In this document: in pieces, positions 17,378 through 26,593 of the stretch
Numbering within the stretch: position 1 is the first letter of the stretch
Layout: every line of letters starts with the position of its first letter
Translations under genes and position numbers: made by a program
Notes under the pieces: generated by a model
Seen by the model: only the letters and a program-made list of their open reading frames with translations
Database searches by the model: none
Told to the model about the DNA's origin: nothing
DNA from: Desulfobulbaceae bacterium
GTDB lineage: Bacteria > Bacteroidota > Ignavibacteria > Kapaibacteriales > UBA2268
Direction: 5' to 3'
Assembly (NCBI GenBank): GCA_018335795.1
Contig: JAGXRP010000061.1
Coordinates: 1-39,618, forward strand
DNA length: 39,618 bases

Positions 17378-20323
17378 TTAGTTTTGTGGATAAAGAAGCA
17401 TCGAATTTTTAAACAAATATATTTGATAGCCTTGACCGGGAAGCATATCACCAATATTATTAATCTCAAATTGAGGAATAAAAACATTACCGAGATTATC
17501 TTTTGCAATTATTAATGCATCGTCATTTATTAAAGTTGCCAAAGCTACTTGAATATCCATCGGGGAGTCTCTGAGATATGAAATCATGTTCCAACCTGCG
17601 TTCAGGTTGACGTAGGTGCTGTCGGGTTTGACTTTTGTGCCGTTAATTGTCATTTGGGCATTTTGAGCTATATATACTTGATATGCTTGATTGACATCCC
17701 AATCTCCAATTTGATTAATTTCAAATGCCGGTATATAAACTTCACCAAGATTATTTTTTACGATAGCGATGTCATCTTTGATAGCATCGAACAAAAATTC
17801 CATATTCGGGTCATCAGGCTCGATGAAAGTAGAAATCATATTCCAACCACTACTGAGGGACAAAGTTTGCCCATCTTCATCTGCGGCTGTTGTGAACTCC
17901 CAAATGTCCGACCAATCAGTCGTAACTGCATTGTTCATTCCTCTGACTCGCCAAAAGTATTTTGTATTCGGACTTAGTCCTATAAGCGGAAGAACTGTTG
18001 ATGGTATTGTCTTTTCAATTTGAATATTAGAAAAATTTACAGTTGTTGAAACTTGGACGTTATAATAGTTTGAATTATCAACAGTTAGCCAATTTAACAC
18101 AGGTGATTCAACATTTACCGCTTCATCTGCGGGTGAAATCAATACAGCAATGTCATTAATTTCCGTTCCCAAAATAGCGAGTGAATGTATATATGTACTT
18201 GTTGCGACTGAAGACCAGTCAGTCAAATTTCCAACTTGTACAGGGCTAGTTCTGTTAACGTTATCCCCCAAGCCTAATGACCCGTAAACGTTATATCCCC
18301 AAGCCCACAAAGTGCCGTTGCTTTTGATAGCAAGAGTATGTCTATAAGCGGCTTGGATGTAATACCAATCATTAGCGGAACCAATTCTGACCGGAACAGT
18401 TGAATTTGAAAAATTACCTCTGCCAAGCTGCCCGAATTCATTCAAACCCCATGCCCAAATTGAGCCATCATTTTTAATTGCAACTGTGTGTCGGTGCCCA
18501 CAAGAGACGGATTTCCAATCATTATCACTACCTACACGAGCCGGGGTTTGTCCTTCAGAGGTATGACCGAGTCCAAGTTGTCCGTTCAGATTAGAGCCCC
18601 ACGACCAGAGACTACCATCGGCTTTGATAGCCAAATTAAAAGCAATTCCCGAAGCGATAAAAACCCAATCAGCATCTGTTCCAATTTGAGTAGGTTCGAG
18701 GTGATTCACGAGGTCTCCTGTGCCTAATCTATGATTTGAGTTATCTCCCCATCCCCATAAAGTACCATCTCTTTTGATAGCCATTGTATGCGTTGAACCA
18801 TGAGAAACACAAGCCCAATCAGTATCTTCACCTACTTGAGTTGGTGAATCTGCCAGATCAGTTGTCCCGTCGCCTATTTGCCCGGAACTATTATCTCCCC
18901 AAGCCCATAATGTACCGTCGGTACGAGTAGCGGTATTAAAATACCCTTGCCCTGATATATAGTTCCAATTATTTGCATTTCCTACTTTGGTAGGAGTGCC
19001 TTTTGCGATGACAGTTCCGTCACCAATTTGACCATAATCATTGTGCCCCCAAGCCCATATAGTTCCATCTGTTTTTTTTGCCATAGATGAACTATATCCG
19101 CCTGTAACACTCGACCAATCATCATCGCTACCGACCATAGCCGGAATTCTAATGTCAGTCCAGCCTAATTGTCCTTGATAATTAGCACCCCAAGCCCAAA
19201 ATGTACCATCAGTTTTAATAGCAAGCGAATGCCACCCACGCCCGTCAAAAACATCCCAGTCAGTATCATTTGATATTTTGACAAGTTCATCTTGGTTTAT
19301 AGTGGTTCCTATACCAACACGACCATCACCATTTAGCCCACACCCCCATAATGTGCCGTCAGATTTTTGGAAAAAAGAATGCCAACCACCGGAGTTTATT
19401 TTTACCCAATCATTGTCTGTACCTATCATTGTTGGTGTAAGTTTATCCACAAGGGTTCCATCGCCCAATTGTCCATATTCATTCGAACCCCAAGCCCAAA
19501 TTGTACCATCAGTTTTGATTGCAATAGTGTGTCCTCTTCCGCCTGAAACAAATAACCAATCAGTATCTGTTCCAATTTTAGTTGGTACATTCTTACTTAA
19601 TTTATCACCTGTGCCTAATTGTCCGAAATCATTCAAACCCCAAGCCCAAAGTGTGCCGTCATCTTTTATTGCAAGAGTATGTCTGACACCGCAAGCAATT
19701 GTCGCCCAATCAGTTGCTGTTCCGATTTGTAATGGCGAGACAACGTCACTATTTGCTCCATTCCCAACTTGCCCATCAAAATTATAACCCCAAGCCCACA
19801 GGGTACCGTTGTTTTTTAAAGCAACTGAATAAATATCACCTGCTTGAATATATTCCCAATCTGTTGCTAAACCGATTTGAACAGGCGCAAACCTATTAAT
19901 CGTTGTACCATCTCCAAGACCTCTACGACTGTTATTACCCCATGCCCATAGAGTCCCGTTAGTTTTGATTGCTAAATTATGCCAACCATGCAAAGCAGCC
20001 GTGACGAATTTCCAATCAGTTGCTGAACCCACTTGAGCAGGAAGGTATCTCCAGGTAGTTGACGAGGAATTATCTCCTAATTCCCCAACAGTATTTTGCC
20101 CCCAAGTCCAAAGAGTACCGTCTGTTTTGACAGCCACTCCAGAATATGTACCCCCACTAACAATTTCCCAATCAGTGGCAGCGCTTGTTTGCACAGGAGA
20201 AAGTGAATTTCCATTTCCGGTTTCGCCTGCATAATTATAGCCCCATGAATAAAGTTGCTGGGACTGAACTGTCGAAATGCCGATTAATGCAATCAGCAAA
20301 ATAGTAAAGCAGATTCTTTTCAT
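17378..20323 (-). CDS. secreted RCC1-repeat protein (14 repeats) with tandem GWNMIS module
   Basis: 981 residues from the ATG at 20323. GGGAG lies 3 bases upstream, and from there a signal peptide MKRICFTILLIALIGISTVQSQ begins; the in-frame ATG at 20365 would put 14 extra residues before it. I count 14 RCC1/BLIP-II-like repeats of about 50 residues, each with a core like GTLWAWGxNxxGQLGxG followed by DW and HxLAIK. Fourteen repeats would make two seven-bladed propellers. Repeat 7 has LWGCG in place of WAWG, and repeat 8 has a short loop. A fibronectin-III-like domain (ISPADEAVNVESPVLNW...YFWRVRGMNN) follows. The last 160 residues are the double GWNMIS module also present at the end of the Asp-box protein (8613-10658). 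Probably surface-exposed and binding a partner; function unknown. Confidence 0.88.
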   Translation of the reverse strand: MKRICFTILLIALIGISTVQSQQLYSWGYNYAGETGNGNSLSPVQTSAATDWEIVSGGTYSGVAVKTDGTLWTWGQNTVGELGDNSSSTTWRYLPAQVGSATDWKFVTAALHGWHNLAIKTNGTLWAWGNNSRRGLGDGTTINRFAPVQIGLATDWEYIQAGDIYSVALKNNGTLWAWGYNFDGQVGNGANSDVVSPLQIGTATDWATIACGVRHTLAIKDDGTLWAWGLNDFGQLGTGDKLSKNVPTKIGTDTDWLFVSGGRGHTIAIKTDGTIWAWGSNEYGQLGDGTLVDKLTPTMIGTDNDWVKINSGGWHSFFQKSDGTLWGCGLNGDGRVGIGTTINQDELVKISNDTDWDVFDGRGWHSLAIKTDGTFWAWGANYQGQLGWTDIRIPAMVGSDDDWSSVTGGYSSSMAKKTDGTIWAWGHNDYGQIGDGTVIAKGTPTKVGNANNWNYISGQGYFNTATRTDGTLWAWGDNSSGQIGDGTTDLADSPTQVGEDTDWACVSHGSTHTMAIKRDGTLWGWGDNSNHRLGTGDLVNHLEPTQIGTDADWVFIASGIAFNLAIKADGSLWSWGSNLNGQLGLGHTSEGQTPARVGSDNDWKSVSCGHRHTVAIKNDGSIWAWGLNEFGQLGRGNFSNSTVPVRIGSANDWYYIQAAYRHTLAIKSNGTLWAWGYNVYGSLGLGDNVNRTSPVQVGNLTDWSSVATSTYIHSLAILGTEINDIAVLISPADEAVNVESPVLNWLTVDNSNYYNVQVSTTVNFSNIQIEKTIPSTVLPLIGLSPNTKYFWRVRGMNNAVTTDWSDIWEFTTAADEDGQTLSLSSGWNMISTFIEPDDPNMEFLFDAIKDDIAIVKNNLGEVYIPAFEINQIGDWDVNQAYQVYIAQNAQMTINGTKVKPDSTYVNLNAGWNMISYLRDSPMDIQVALATLINDDALIIAKDNLGNVFIPQFEINNIGDMLPGQGYQIYLFKNSMLLYPQN

Positions 20324-20520
20324 AGACTCCCTAAGATATAAATGAATAAAAATTATGATTCTCAATTTCTATAAATTTATGCCTAAAAATTAATTTTAAT
20401 CTTCTGAAATAAATTTTTATGTTAAGCAAATAATAATTATATAAATATAATATGATTTTCTATTTCCTGATACTAATCTTCAAAAATATTTTTTATGATT
20501 TGAGTCTAATAAATTATAGC

Positions 20521-20553
20521 TTGTTATGATTTATGATTAAATCCTTACATTTG
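20521..20553 (+). promoter_or_regulatory. Bacteroidota-type promoter of transaldolase gene
   Basis: TTG at 20521-20523, a 22-base spacer, then TACATTTG at 20546-20553, matching TAnnTTTG exactly. It lies 29 bases before the start codon. Confidence 0.6.
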
Positions 20554-20582
20554 TATTCATTATTATCAAAAAAGGAACAAAA

Positions 20583-21239
20583 ATGGAACTTTACGTAGAT
20601 TCAGCGAATATAACGCATATCAGACATGCAGCAAGCCTTGGAATAATTTCAGGCGTTACGACTAACCCTTCACTTCTGGCAAAGGAAGACCCAAGCGTAG
20701 ATGTAAAAGAAAGAATTTTGGAAATTCACGCTCTCGTAGGCGGACATCTATCGGTGGAAGTTATTGCTACCGATACAAAAGGAATGCTTCGCGAAGCTCA
20801 CGACATCTTGAGTTGGTTTCCTGATGCAGTTATCAAAATCCCGATGATTCCTGCAGGACTTTCGGCAGTCAATGAATTATACAAAGAGGAAATCCCTACA
20901 AACGTAACTTTGGTGTTTAGCCCGACTCAAGCTATTGCAGCCGCTAATGCCGGAGCAGCTTATGTGTCTGTATTTATGGGTAGATTAGACGATATTGCAA
21001 TGGATAGCAATGCAGTTCTTGACGAAATTTGCGAGATTTGGGATGTGCAAGGTTATGAATCCGAAATAATTTCTGCTTCAATCAGACATCCTATTCATAT
21101 TACTCAATCTGCAAAAGCAGGCGCCGATATTGCAACAGTGCCATACAATGTATTGATTCAATCACTAAATCATCCGCTAACAGATTCCGGTTTGCAAAAA
21201 TTCTTAGATGATTATGCTAAAATGCAAGCTGCAAAATAA
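20583..21239 (+). CDS. tal: transaldolase (TalC/MipB-type)
   Basis: 218 residues, the length of the short TalC/fructose-6-phosphate aldolase subfamily. It opens with MELYVDSANI and has the family signatures SGVTTNPSLLAKE (23-35), VEVIATD (58-64), the Schiff-base lysine K85 in DAVIKIPM, TNVTLVFSPTQAIAAANAGAAYVSVFMGRLDD, and ADIATVPYNVL near the C-terminus. It transfers dihydroxyacetone units between sugar phosphates in the non-oxidative pentose phosphate pathway, in the cytoplasm. Transaldolase and fructose-6-phosphate aldolase activities cannot be told apart with certainty from sequence alone. AGGAA precedes the ATG by 5 bases. Confidence 0.93.
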   Translation: MELYVDSANITHIRHAASLGIISGVTTNPSLLAKEDPSVDVKERILEIHALVGGHLSVEVIATDTKGMLREAHDILSWFPDAVIKIPMIPAGLSAVNELYKEEIPTNVTLVFSPTQAIAAANAGAAYVSVFMGRLDDIAMDSNAVLDEICEIWDVQGYESEIISASIRHPIHITQSAKAGADIATVPYNVLIQSLNHPLTDSGLQKFLDDYAKMQAAK

Positions 21240-21294
21240 TTTTTTAGAAATTGGCAAACCAACACTCGATTATTAGTTGAAGTAAATATAAATC

Positions 21295-21879
21295 ATGATT
21301 TTTTTTGGACCCGAATTACTCATAAGAGCTTACAAGGAAGGTTATTTTCCTATGGCTGATTCTTATGACGGCAATATTTATTGGCATTCGCCTGACCCGA
21401 GAGCCATATTCCCTTTGGATAAAATAAAACTGCCGCGTTCACTCAAACAAAGCATGAAAAAGACGGACTTCAAATTTACAGTCAATGCTGCATTCGCAGA
21501 AGTAATCAAAAAGTGTGCAGATAGAGAAGATACTTGGATTTCTGAAGAAATCATCAATTCTTTCACTCAGTTGAATGAATTGGGTTATGCTTATTCTATC
21601 GAGAGTTGGCTTGAAGGCAAACTTGTTGGTGGATTATACGGAGTATCTATAGGAGCAGCATTTTTTGGCGAATCAATGTTCAATTTAGTGCCAAATGCGT
21701 CAAAAACAGCTTTCTACTACCTTGTTAATTATATTAAGGAAAGAAATTTTATTCTCCTTGATACGCAGTATATCAATCATCACACTCAATCACTTGGTGC
21801 AATTGAAATACCGAGAGTTGAATATTTGAAAATATTAGCAAAAGCTATCGAAATTCCTTGTAAATTTGTAGAAGAGTAA
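21295..21879 (+). CDS. aat: leucyl/phenylalanyl-tRNA-protein transferase
   Basis: A 194-residue cytoplasmic enzyme that adds Leu or Phe from aminoacyl-tRNA to proteins with N-terminal Arg or Lys, marking them for the N-end rule pathway. Family motifs are FFGPELLIRAYKEGYFPMAD near the start, WHSPDPRAIFPLD (30-42), ADREDTWI, the core GKLVGGLYGVSIGAAFFGESMF and the late stretch LLDTQYINHHTQSLGAIEIPR. The length is slightly shorter than the E. coli enzyme, mostly at the N-terminus, as in other Bacteroidota. No strong Shine-Dalgarno is seen. The next gene starts 13 bases after the stop. Confidence 0.95.
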   Translation: MIFFGPELLIRAYKEGYFPMADSYDGNIYWHSPDPRAIFPLDKIKLPRSLKQSMKKTDFKFTVNAAFAEVIKKCADREDTWISEEIINSFTQLNELGYAYSIESWLEGKLVGGLYGVSIGAAFFGESMFNLVPNASKTAFYYLVNYIKERNFILLDTQYINHHTQSLGAIEIPRVEYLKILAKAIEIPCKFVEE

Positions 21880-21892
21880 AACGGAATTTTAA

Positions 21893-23674
21893 TTGAAAAT
21901 TGCTATATTTATATTTTTGTCATTCGCAGTCAGTTCTTGTATGATACATCACTCGAAACTGATTGTACCCGATTGCCCTATTGATACTGCGTTTTGCACA
22001 CCTGAACCATATTTAAAAGTAGCAAGCGATGACACATCGAAAGCCTATTTCGAGCGGAATGGATATTGCTTCAGAATCGAAACTGTAAAAGGTATTCTTA
22101 CTGAAGCAAACGAATATGCGATTTCATTTGATAAAATTGGCAATGCTTTTCTGACAAGAGCAAATTCGATAACTCATTCTGTACTACCTCTAAACAGAGT
22201 TGCAGTGAATAATTTCCAAACAAGTGGCAAAGAAATCGCCGATACTAATACCAATATTGGATTTCCGGGATTTGACGATAATTTAATAGTATTTGCCAAA
22301 TCACCTTTGGGAATGGATTTTGGCGAATCACGCATATATACAAGCTCCAATTATAACAATAATATCAACAATGCTGAGATTATTCAATTTGATGGTTTCG
22401 TTCCTGATGGGCATTGGCTTTCGCAGCCTTGCGGAGCTTGTAATGGCGAAGTACTAATATTTGCTTCTAATCATGATACGAGTTACGGCGGTACTGACAT
22501 TGTAATGAGTGTGAAAAAGTCGAACGGCAATTTCTCTGCACCAATCAATATTGGACGAAACGTTAATTCGGATTGTGATGAGCTTACTCCATTCATAGAC
22601 CCGAAAGGGAATTTTATGCTATTCGCCTCAAATGGTCGGGATAATGTCGGCGGTTATGATTTGTTTTTAAGTAATTTATCCCCCGATTTTTGTTCTGAAA
22701 TCAAAGCCGGAAAGCGCAATTTCGACGACTTGTTCTCGAAAGCAATAAATTTGGGCAAGCCTATCAATACTATTCATGACGAAATTGCACCAATGATATA
22801 TTCAAATAAAGATTCTGCTTTTTATTATTCCTCTAACCAAAATATTAGAGAATTCAAGAAACAAGTATTCAATATTTGGGTCAAATATAAAGTAAGTGAT
22901 TATACAGCACCGGATGCCTTTTATCATGAAGAAGCTGAAATTAGCGAGGCTCTAACTAAAGATACTGCAATGAAATCCCCTGATATAATTGAGCCACCTA
23001 AGCCTGAAATTTTGGTGAAAAAGGAAATTATCGTCAAAGGTAGAGTATTTGATGCACATACAAATATAATGCTCGATTCTGTGATGATGGTGTTGAGAAA
23101 AGTACCTTACAAGCAGCCCGAGCAATTACTTTTTACAGATAAAAGCGGTGCTTATAGCATGAAGTTGCTCACTGAAACAGAATATGAAATCACAGCCCAA
23201 AAGTATGGTTATTATTTTGATACCAAAAGATTGATAATCGGAAATAACGACGAGGTGAAGGAAATGAATTTCTACCTTCCGCAAAGTGGAGCTATCCGAG
23301 TTAATTTTCCTTTGGATGAATATCTGAATCCCTACAAATACACTCTTGACAGTAACGGAAATCAGACTTCGAGAACTTGGCACGAAGAATTGGATTTGGT
23401 TGCTGAGAATATTTTGCTCGCTCCTGATAAAATAGACAAAGTGATTCTCGTCGGACATACAGATGACATCGGAACAGATGAGTATAATATGCAATTAGGT
23501 CGGCGACGAGTAGAGTTCATAATTGAGCAATTAGTGAAAAGAAAAGTACCGCGAAATATATTGGTAGGTCGTTCTGCCGGTGAACGCGAACAATTAGAAA
23601 GAAGGGCTAACGAAAATATTGATACTTATAGGAAAAGATTACGAAGAGTTATGATTGATAAATTTTACAAATAG
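21893..23674 (+). CDS. PorE-like lipoprotein: propeller, CRD and OmpA domains
   Basis: 593 residues with a TTG start at 21893, preceded by CGGA. The product begins MKIAIFIFLSFAVSSC, a lipoprotein signal with lipobox VSSC and lipidated Cys16. Middle residues (about 95-275) hold PD40/WD40-like propeller strands (DNLIVFAKSPLGMDFGESRIYTS, DPKGNFMLFASNGRDNVGGYDLFLS, APMIYSNKDSAFYYSSNQ). Residues about 380-455 form a carboxypeptidase-regulatory-like fold (VKGRVFDAHTNIML...TDKSGAYSMKLL). The last 100 residues are an OmpA-type peptidoglycan-binding domain (VILVGHTDDIGTDEYNMQLGRRRVEFI). This order matches PorE of the type IX secretion system, but the N-terminal TPR part of PorE is missing. A T9SS role is inferred; a general OmpA-type envelope anchor is the alternative. 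The next gene begins 3 bases after the stop. Confidence 0.78.
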   Translation: MKIAIFIFLSFAVSSCMIHHSKLIVPDCPIDTAFCTPEPYLKVASDDTSKAYFERNGYCFRIETVKGILTEANEYAISFDKIGNAFLTRANSITHSVLPLNRVAVNNFQTSGKEIADTNTNIGFPGFDDNLIVFAKSPLGMDFGESRIYTSSNYNNNINNAEIIQFDGFVPDGHWLSQPCGACNGEVLIFASNHDTSYGGTDIVMSVKKSNGNFSAPINIGRNVNSDCDELTPFIDPKGNFMLFASNGRDNVGGYDLFLSNLSPDFCSEIKAGKRNFDDLFSKAINLGKPINTIHDEIAPMIYSNKDSAFYYSSNQNIREFKKQVFNIWVKYKVSDYTAPDAFYHEEAEISEALTKDTAMKSPDIIEPPKPEILVKKEIIVKGRVFDAHTNIMLDSVMMVLRKVPYKQPEQLLFTDKSGAYSMKLLTETEYEITAQKYGYYFDTKRLIIGNNDEVKEMNFYLPQSGAIRVNFPLDEYLNPYKYTLDSNGNQTSRTWHEELDLVAENILLAPDKIDKVILVGHTDDIGTDEYNMQLGRRRVEFIIEQLVKRKVPRNILVGRSAGEREQLERRANENIDTYRKRLRRVMIDKFYK

Positions 23675-23677
23675 AAT

Positions 23678-25918
23678 ATGAAACCCCTGCATCTATTGAT
23701 ATTGTTATGTTTGATAATGGTTATTGTCACCATAGGATTGGCTATATACATCCGAAACGTGGTGTCGTATGGTTTGCCTTCACTTGAACAATTGGAAAAT
23801 CCGAAAACCAATCTTGCAACACGTATATTAAGTTCAGATGGTGTTCTTTTAGACCATTTTTTTATTGACCGTAGAATCAATATGACTTATGACAGTATTC
23901 CTAAGGACTTCATAAATGCACTGACAGCTACCGAAGACAAGAAATTTTTCAGTCACTGGGGAGTTCATGCCGGTAGAATCATAAATGCCTTTGCTAAGCG
24001 ATTTATATATGGTGACCGAGAAGGTGCATCTACAATCACGATGCAATTATCGAGAAATCTATTCCTCAATCAAGATATAACATTTGAAAGGAAAATTCGC
24101 GAAGCGTTTATTTCAATCAAAATCGAACAAACTTATACAAAAGAAGAAATTTTGGAGATGTACACCAATACTGTAAATTATGGCAGAGGTGCATATGGAA
24201 TCCAAGTGGCTGCGCAGACTTTTTTCGATAAATTGCCAAGTGAACTCACAACGGCAGAATGTGCATTGTTAGTAGCGATGTTGAAAGCACCCTCAAATTA
24301 TGACCCGATAAAACACCCGGAAAAAGCACTTCGCAGACGAAATTTAGTACTTAAGTTAATGTATGACCAAGGTTATTTGACAGGCTCTCAACATGCTGAA
24401 GCAAGAAAAGAAGCTGTAAATGTATTTTTGACAGATAAAACAGGTAAAAGAAAACGCATTCATTTGGGTAGCCAATCAGCACCGCATTTTGTGGAAATGA
24501 TTCGCCAAGATTTATCTCGAGACAATTCATTTCGAGAATATGATTTATATCGTGATGGATTGATAATTCATACTACTCTCAATTCAAAAATACAACAATA
24601 TGTCAATGAAGCTGTAGAAGAACATCTGAAGGAATTACAAGCAAGTTTTAACAAAAGGTGGAATTGGAATAGAAATAAAAAATTATTAGACGAATTGCTA
24701 CTCAAGGCAGTACATGACAATGCCGAATACAACTCGGCTGATGCGAAAGAAAAGCCAAAAGTACAAGCACGATTGTTAAAAAGCAAAAATTTTATAGATT
24801 CGGTTAAAAATATTACGAGTACTATTCAAATAGGATTAGTAGTAATTGACCCAGCAAACGGAGCGATATTAGCAATGGTTGGAGCATCACCTAAATTTAT
24901 GAGAGAAAACCCATCGGCAAAATACTCGTTAAACCATGCTAGACAAATCAGCCGCCAACCCGGTTCTGCTTATAAACCGATGATATATGCAATGGCATTG
25001 AACAACGGCTATACACCGGAATCAAAGGTCGAATGTGGACCTTTCAGTTTCAAAACAGAAACCGGGGAATTATGGGAACCAAGCGGAACAGGCAATTGCG
25101 AATCGGGTGAAATGACTTCATTGACCGATGCCCTAAGATTATCAATAAACACAGTATCTGCAAGATTGGTAACATCAATTACCAACCCTACTGATGTAGT
25201 TAATTTATCGAGAAGGATGGGTATTTCAACACCATTACAAGCAGTACCCGCAATTTCATTAGGCGCTGGCGGTGACGTCGAACCACTTGAATTGACCTCG
25301 GCATATGGCTCATTTGTTTATGATGGTATCCATATCCCACCTTATTATCTTAATGTTATCGAAGATAAAAACGGTACTGTAATCAAACAAAAACCAAGAT
25401 TTGTAAATATGAAAAAAGCTATGGAACCTGAAATTGCTCGCCAAATGACTTATATGCTCGAACGAGTTGTTAATGCAGGGACAGCATCGAGAGCAATCAG
25501 AAGCGTCTTTACTGATGTTGATGCAGCGGGTAAAACCGGTACAACCAATGACGCAGCAGATGCATGGTTCGTAGGTTATACTCCACAACTAGTTGCCGGT
25601 GTTTGGTTGGGTTTTGACGATAAGCGAATAACTTTTGATGTTCTCGGCAGTGAAGGCTATGGTGGGCGTTCTGCAGCTCCAATTTGGGGCAAACTTATGG
25701 CGAAAATATATGCAGACCAGAGTCTGTCATATCGTGAAAAGACTTTTACATATAAGAAAACTCTTGACTCAGTTCAAGAATTTTCTTTACCATATCCATT
25801 GACTAAATTGCAAAAAGAGAAAATTAAAGTTATGATGGTGCCTTTTCAAGCATCACCAAGCCAACCAAGTGGTAATCAAGTAATTTTGCCGGATTTACCA
25901 ACACGAAGAATCGATTAA
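23678..25918 (+). CDS. class A penicillin-binding protein (PBP1A-type)
   Basis: A 746-residue bifunctional peptidoglycan synthase in the inner membrane. One N-terminal membrane segment spans residues 6-27. The GT51 glycosyltransferase domain (about 45-225) shows ATEDKKFFSHWG with catalytic Glu86, GASTITMQLSRNLF, RKIREAFISIKIE and NTVNYGRGAYGIQVAAQTFF. The transpeptidase domain (about 385-690) shows the SxxK motif SAYK with nucleophile Ser430, SIN at 489-491 and KTGT at 619-622. All catalytic motifs are intact. The C-terminus is short, with no PASTA or FN3 extension. It follows the PorE-like gene after 3 bases, linking wall synthesis and a wall-binding OmpA protein in one operon. Confidence 0.95.
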   Translation: MKPLHLLILLCLIMVIVTIGLAIYIRNVVSYGLPSLEQLENPKTNLATRILSSDGVLLDHFFIDRRINMTYDSIPKDFINALTATEDKKFFSHWGVHAGRIINAFAKRFIYGDREGASTITMQLSRNLFLNQDITFERKIREAFISIKIEQTYTKEEILEMYTNTVNYGRGAYGIQVAAQTFFDKLPSELTTAECALLVAMLKAPSNYDPIKHPEKALRRRNLVLKLMYDQGYLTGSQHAEARKEAVNVFLTDKTGKRKRIHLGSQSAPHFVEMIRQDLSRDNSFREYDLYRDGLIIHTTLNSKIQQYVNEAVEEHLKELQASFNKRWNWNRNKKLLDELLLKAVHDNAEYNSADAKEKPKVQARLLKSKNFIDSVKNITSTIQIGLVVIDPANGAILAMVGASPKFMRENPSAKYSLNHARQISRQPGSAYKPMIYAMALNNGYTPESKVECGPFSFKTETGELWEPSGTGNCESGEMTSLTDALRLSINTVSARLVTSITNPTDVVNLSRRMGISTPLQAVPAISLGAGGDVEPLELTSAYGSFVYDGIHIPPYYLNVIEDKNGTVIKQKPRFVNMKKAMEPEIARQMTYMLERVVNAGTASRAIRSVFTDVDAAGKTGTTNDAADAWFVGYTPQLVAGVWLGFDDKRITFDVLGSEGYGGRSAAPIWGKLMAKIYADQSLSYREKTFTYKKTLDSVQEFSLPYPLTKLQKEKIKVMMVPFQASPSQPSGNQVILPDLPTRRID

Positions 25919-25936
25919 TAAGTAGATAGGTTGAAA

Positions 25937-26593
25937 ATGAGAAAAAAAATACAATTTACCGACGGATATGAAATGATACCCGGTACATTCTATGGTATCG
26001 GTCAAAATTATGCCAAACATGCTGCCGAAATGGGCTCGCAAGTATCACCAGAACCAACTGTATTTATCAAACCGCCTTCGTCTTTGGTAAATGATGGTGA
26101 TATAATTGTATTGCCGAAATTTTCTGCTAACATTCATCATGAAGTCGAACTTGTAGTAGTTATTGGAATAGATTGCGACAATATTGAGGCTTCTGAAGCT
26201 ATTGATGTTATTGCAGGATACGGAGTGGGAATTGATATCACACTGCGCGATATTCAAAACAAAGCTAAGAGCGAGGGCAAGCCTTGGGCAATCGCAAAAG
26301 GATTCAGAAACTCAGCTCCAATTTCAAAAATTTTACCTGCTTCACAGTTTAAATCAATCCCTGATTTTGAATTAGAATTATGGATTAATGAAGAGCTTAG
26401 ACAATCCGGCACAACAAAAGATATGGAACGAAGCGTTGGTGAATTAGTAGCTTTTTTGTCGAATGTTTTTGGTTTGCGAGCAGGAGATATTATATTCACA
26501 GGCACTCCTGAAGGAGTCGGGCAAATTGTATCCGGCGATAAATTAAGAGCGAAGTTGTGTCAATTTGTTGAACTTAATGTAACAGCAATATGA
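25937..26593 (+). CDS. fumarylacetoacetate hydrolase family protein
   Basis: 218 residues from the ATG at 25937, with TAGG 6 bases upstream. An in-frame TTG at 25931 would leave no room for that site. The FAH-domain signatures are GIGQNYAKHAAEMG, FIKPPSSLVNDGD, the metal-binding HHEVELVVVIG (ExE), GYGVGIDITLRDIQNKAKSEGKPWAIAKGF and IIFTGTPEGVGQI. The size and the absence of an N-terminal extension match FAHD1/YcgM-type acylpyruvases and oxaloacetate decarboxylases rather than true fumarylacetoacetase. The substrate cannot be fixed from sequence. Its stop overlaps the next gene's start (ATGA at 26590). Confidence 0.9.
   Translation: MRKKIQFTDGYEMIPGTFYGIGQNYAKHAAEMGSQVSPEPTVFIKPPSSLVNDGDIIVLPKFSANIHHEVELVVVIGIDCDNIEASEAIDVIAGYGVGIDITLRDIQNKAKSEGKPWAIAKGFRNSAPISKILPASQFKSIPDFELELWINEELRQSGTTKDMERSVGELVAFLSNVFGLRAGDIIFTGTPEGVGQIVSGDKLRAKLCQFVELNVTAI

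Noticed and set aside
19278-19787. 169-codon open frame on the plus strand
   Set aside because: Antisense to the RCC1 repeats. Its apparent periodic residues (repeated SVPI and PSSF) are the reverse reading of the repeat codons.
18121-20260. DNA tandem repeat in the RCC1 gene
   Set aside because: The periodicity of about 150 bases reflects protein repeats that have diverged at DNA level; it is not a separate nucleotide repeat.
26045-26505. Minus-strand open frames within the FAH and lipoprotein genes
   Set aside because: Shadows of a gene with full FAH motifs; no ribosome site or conserved domain.
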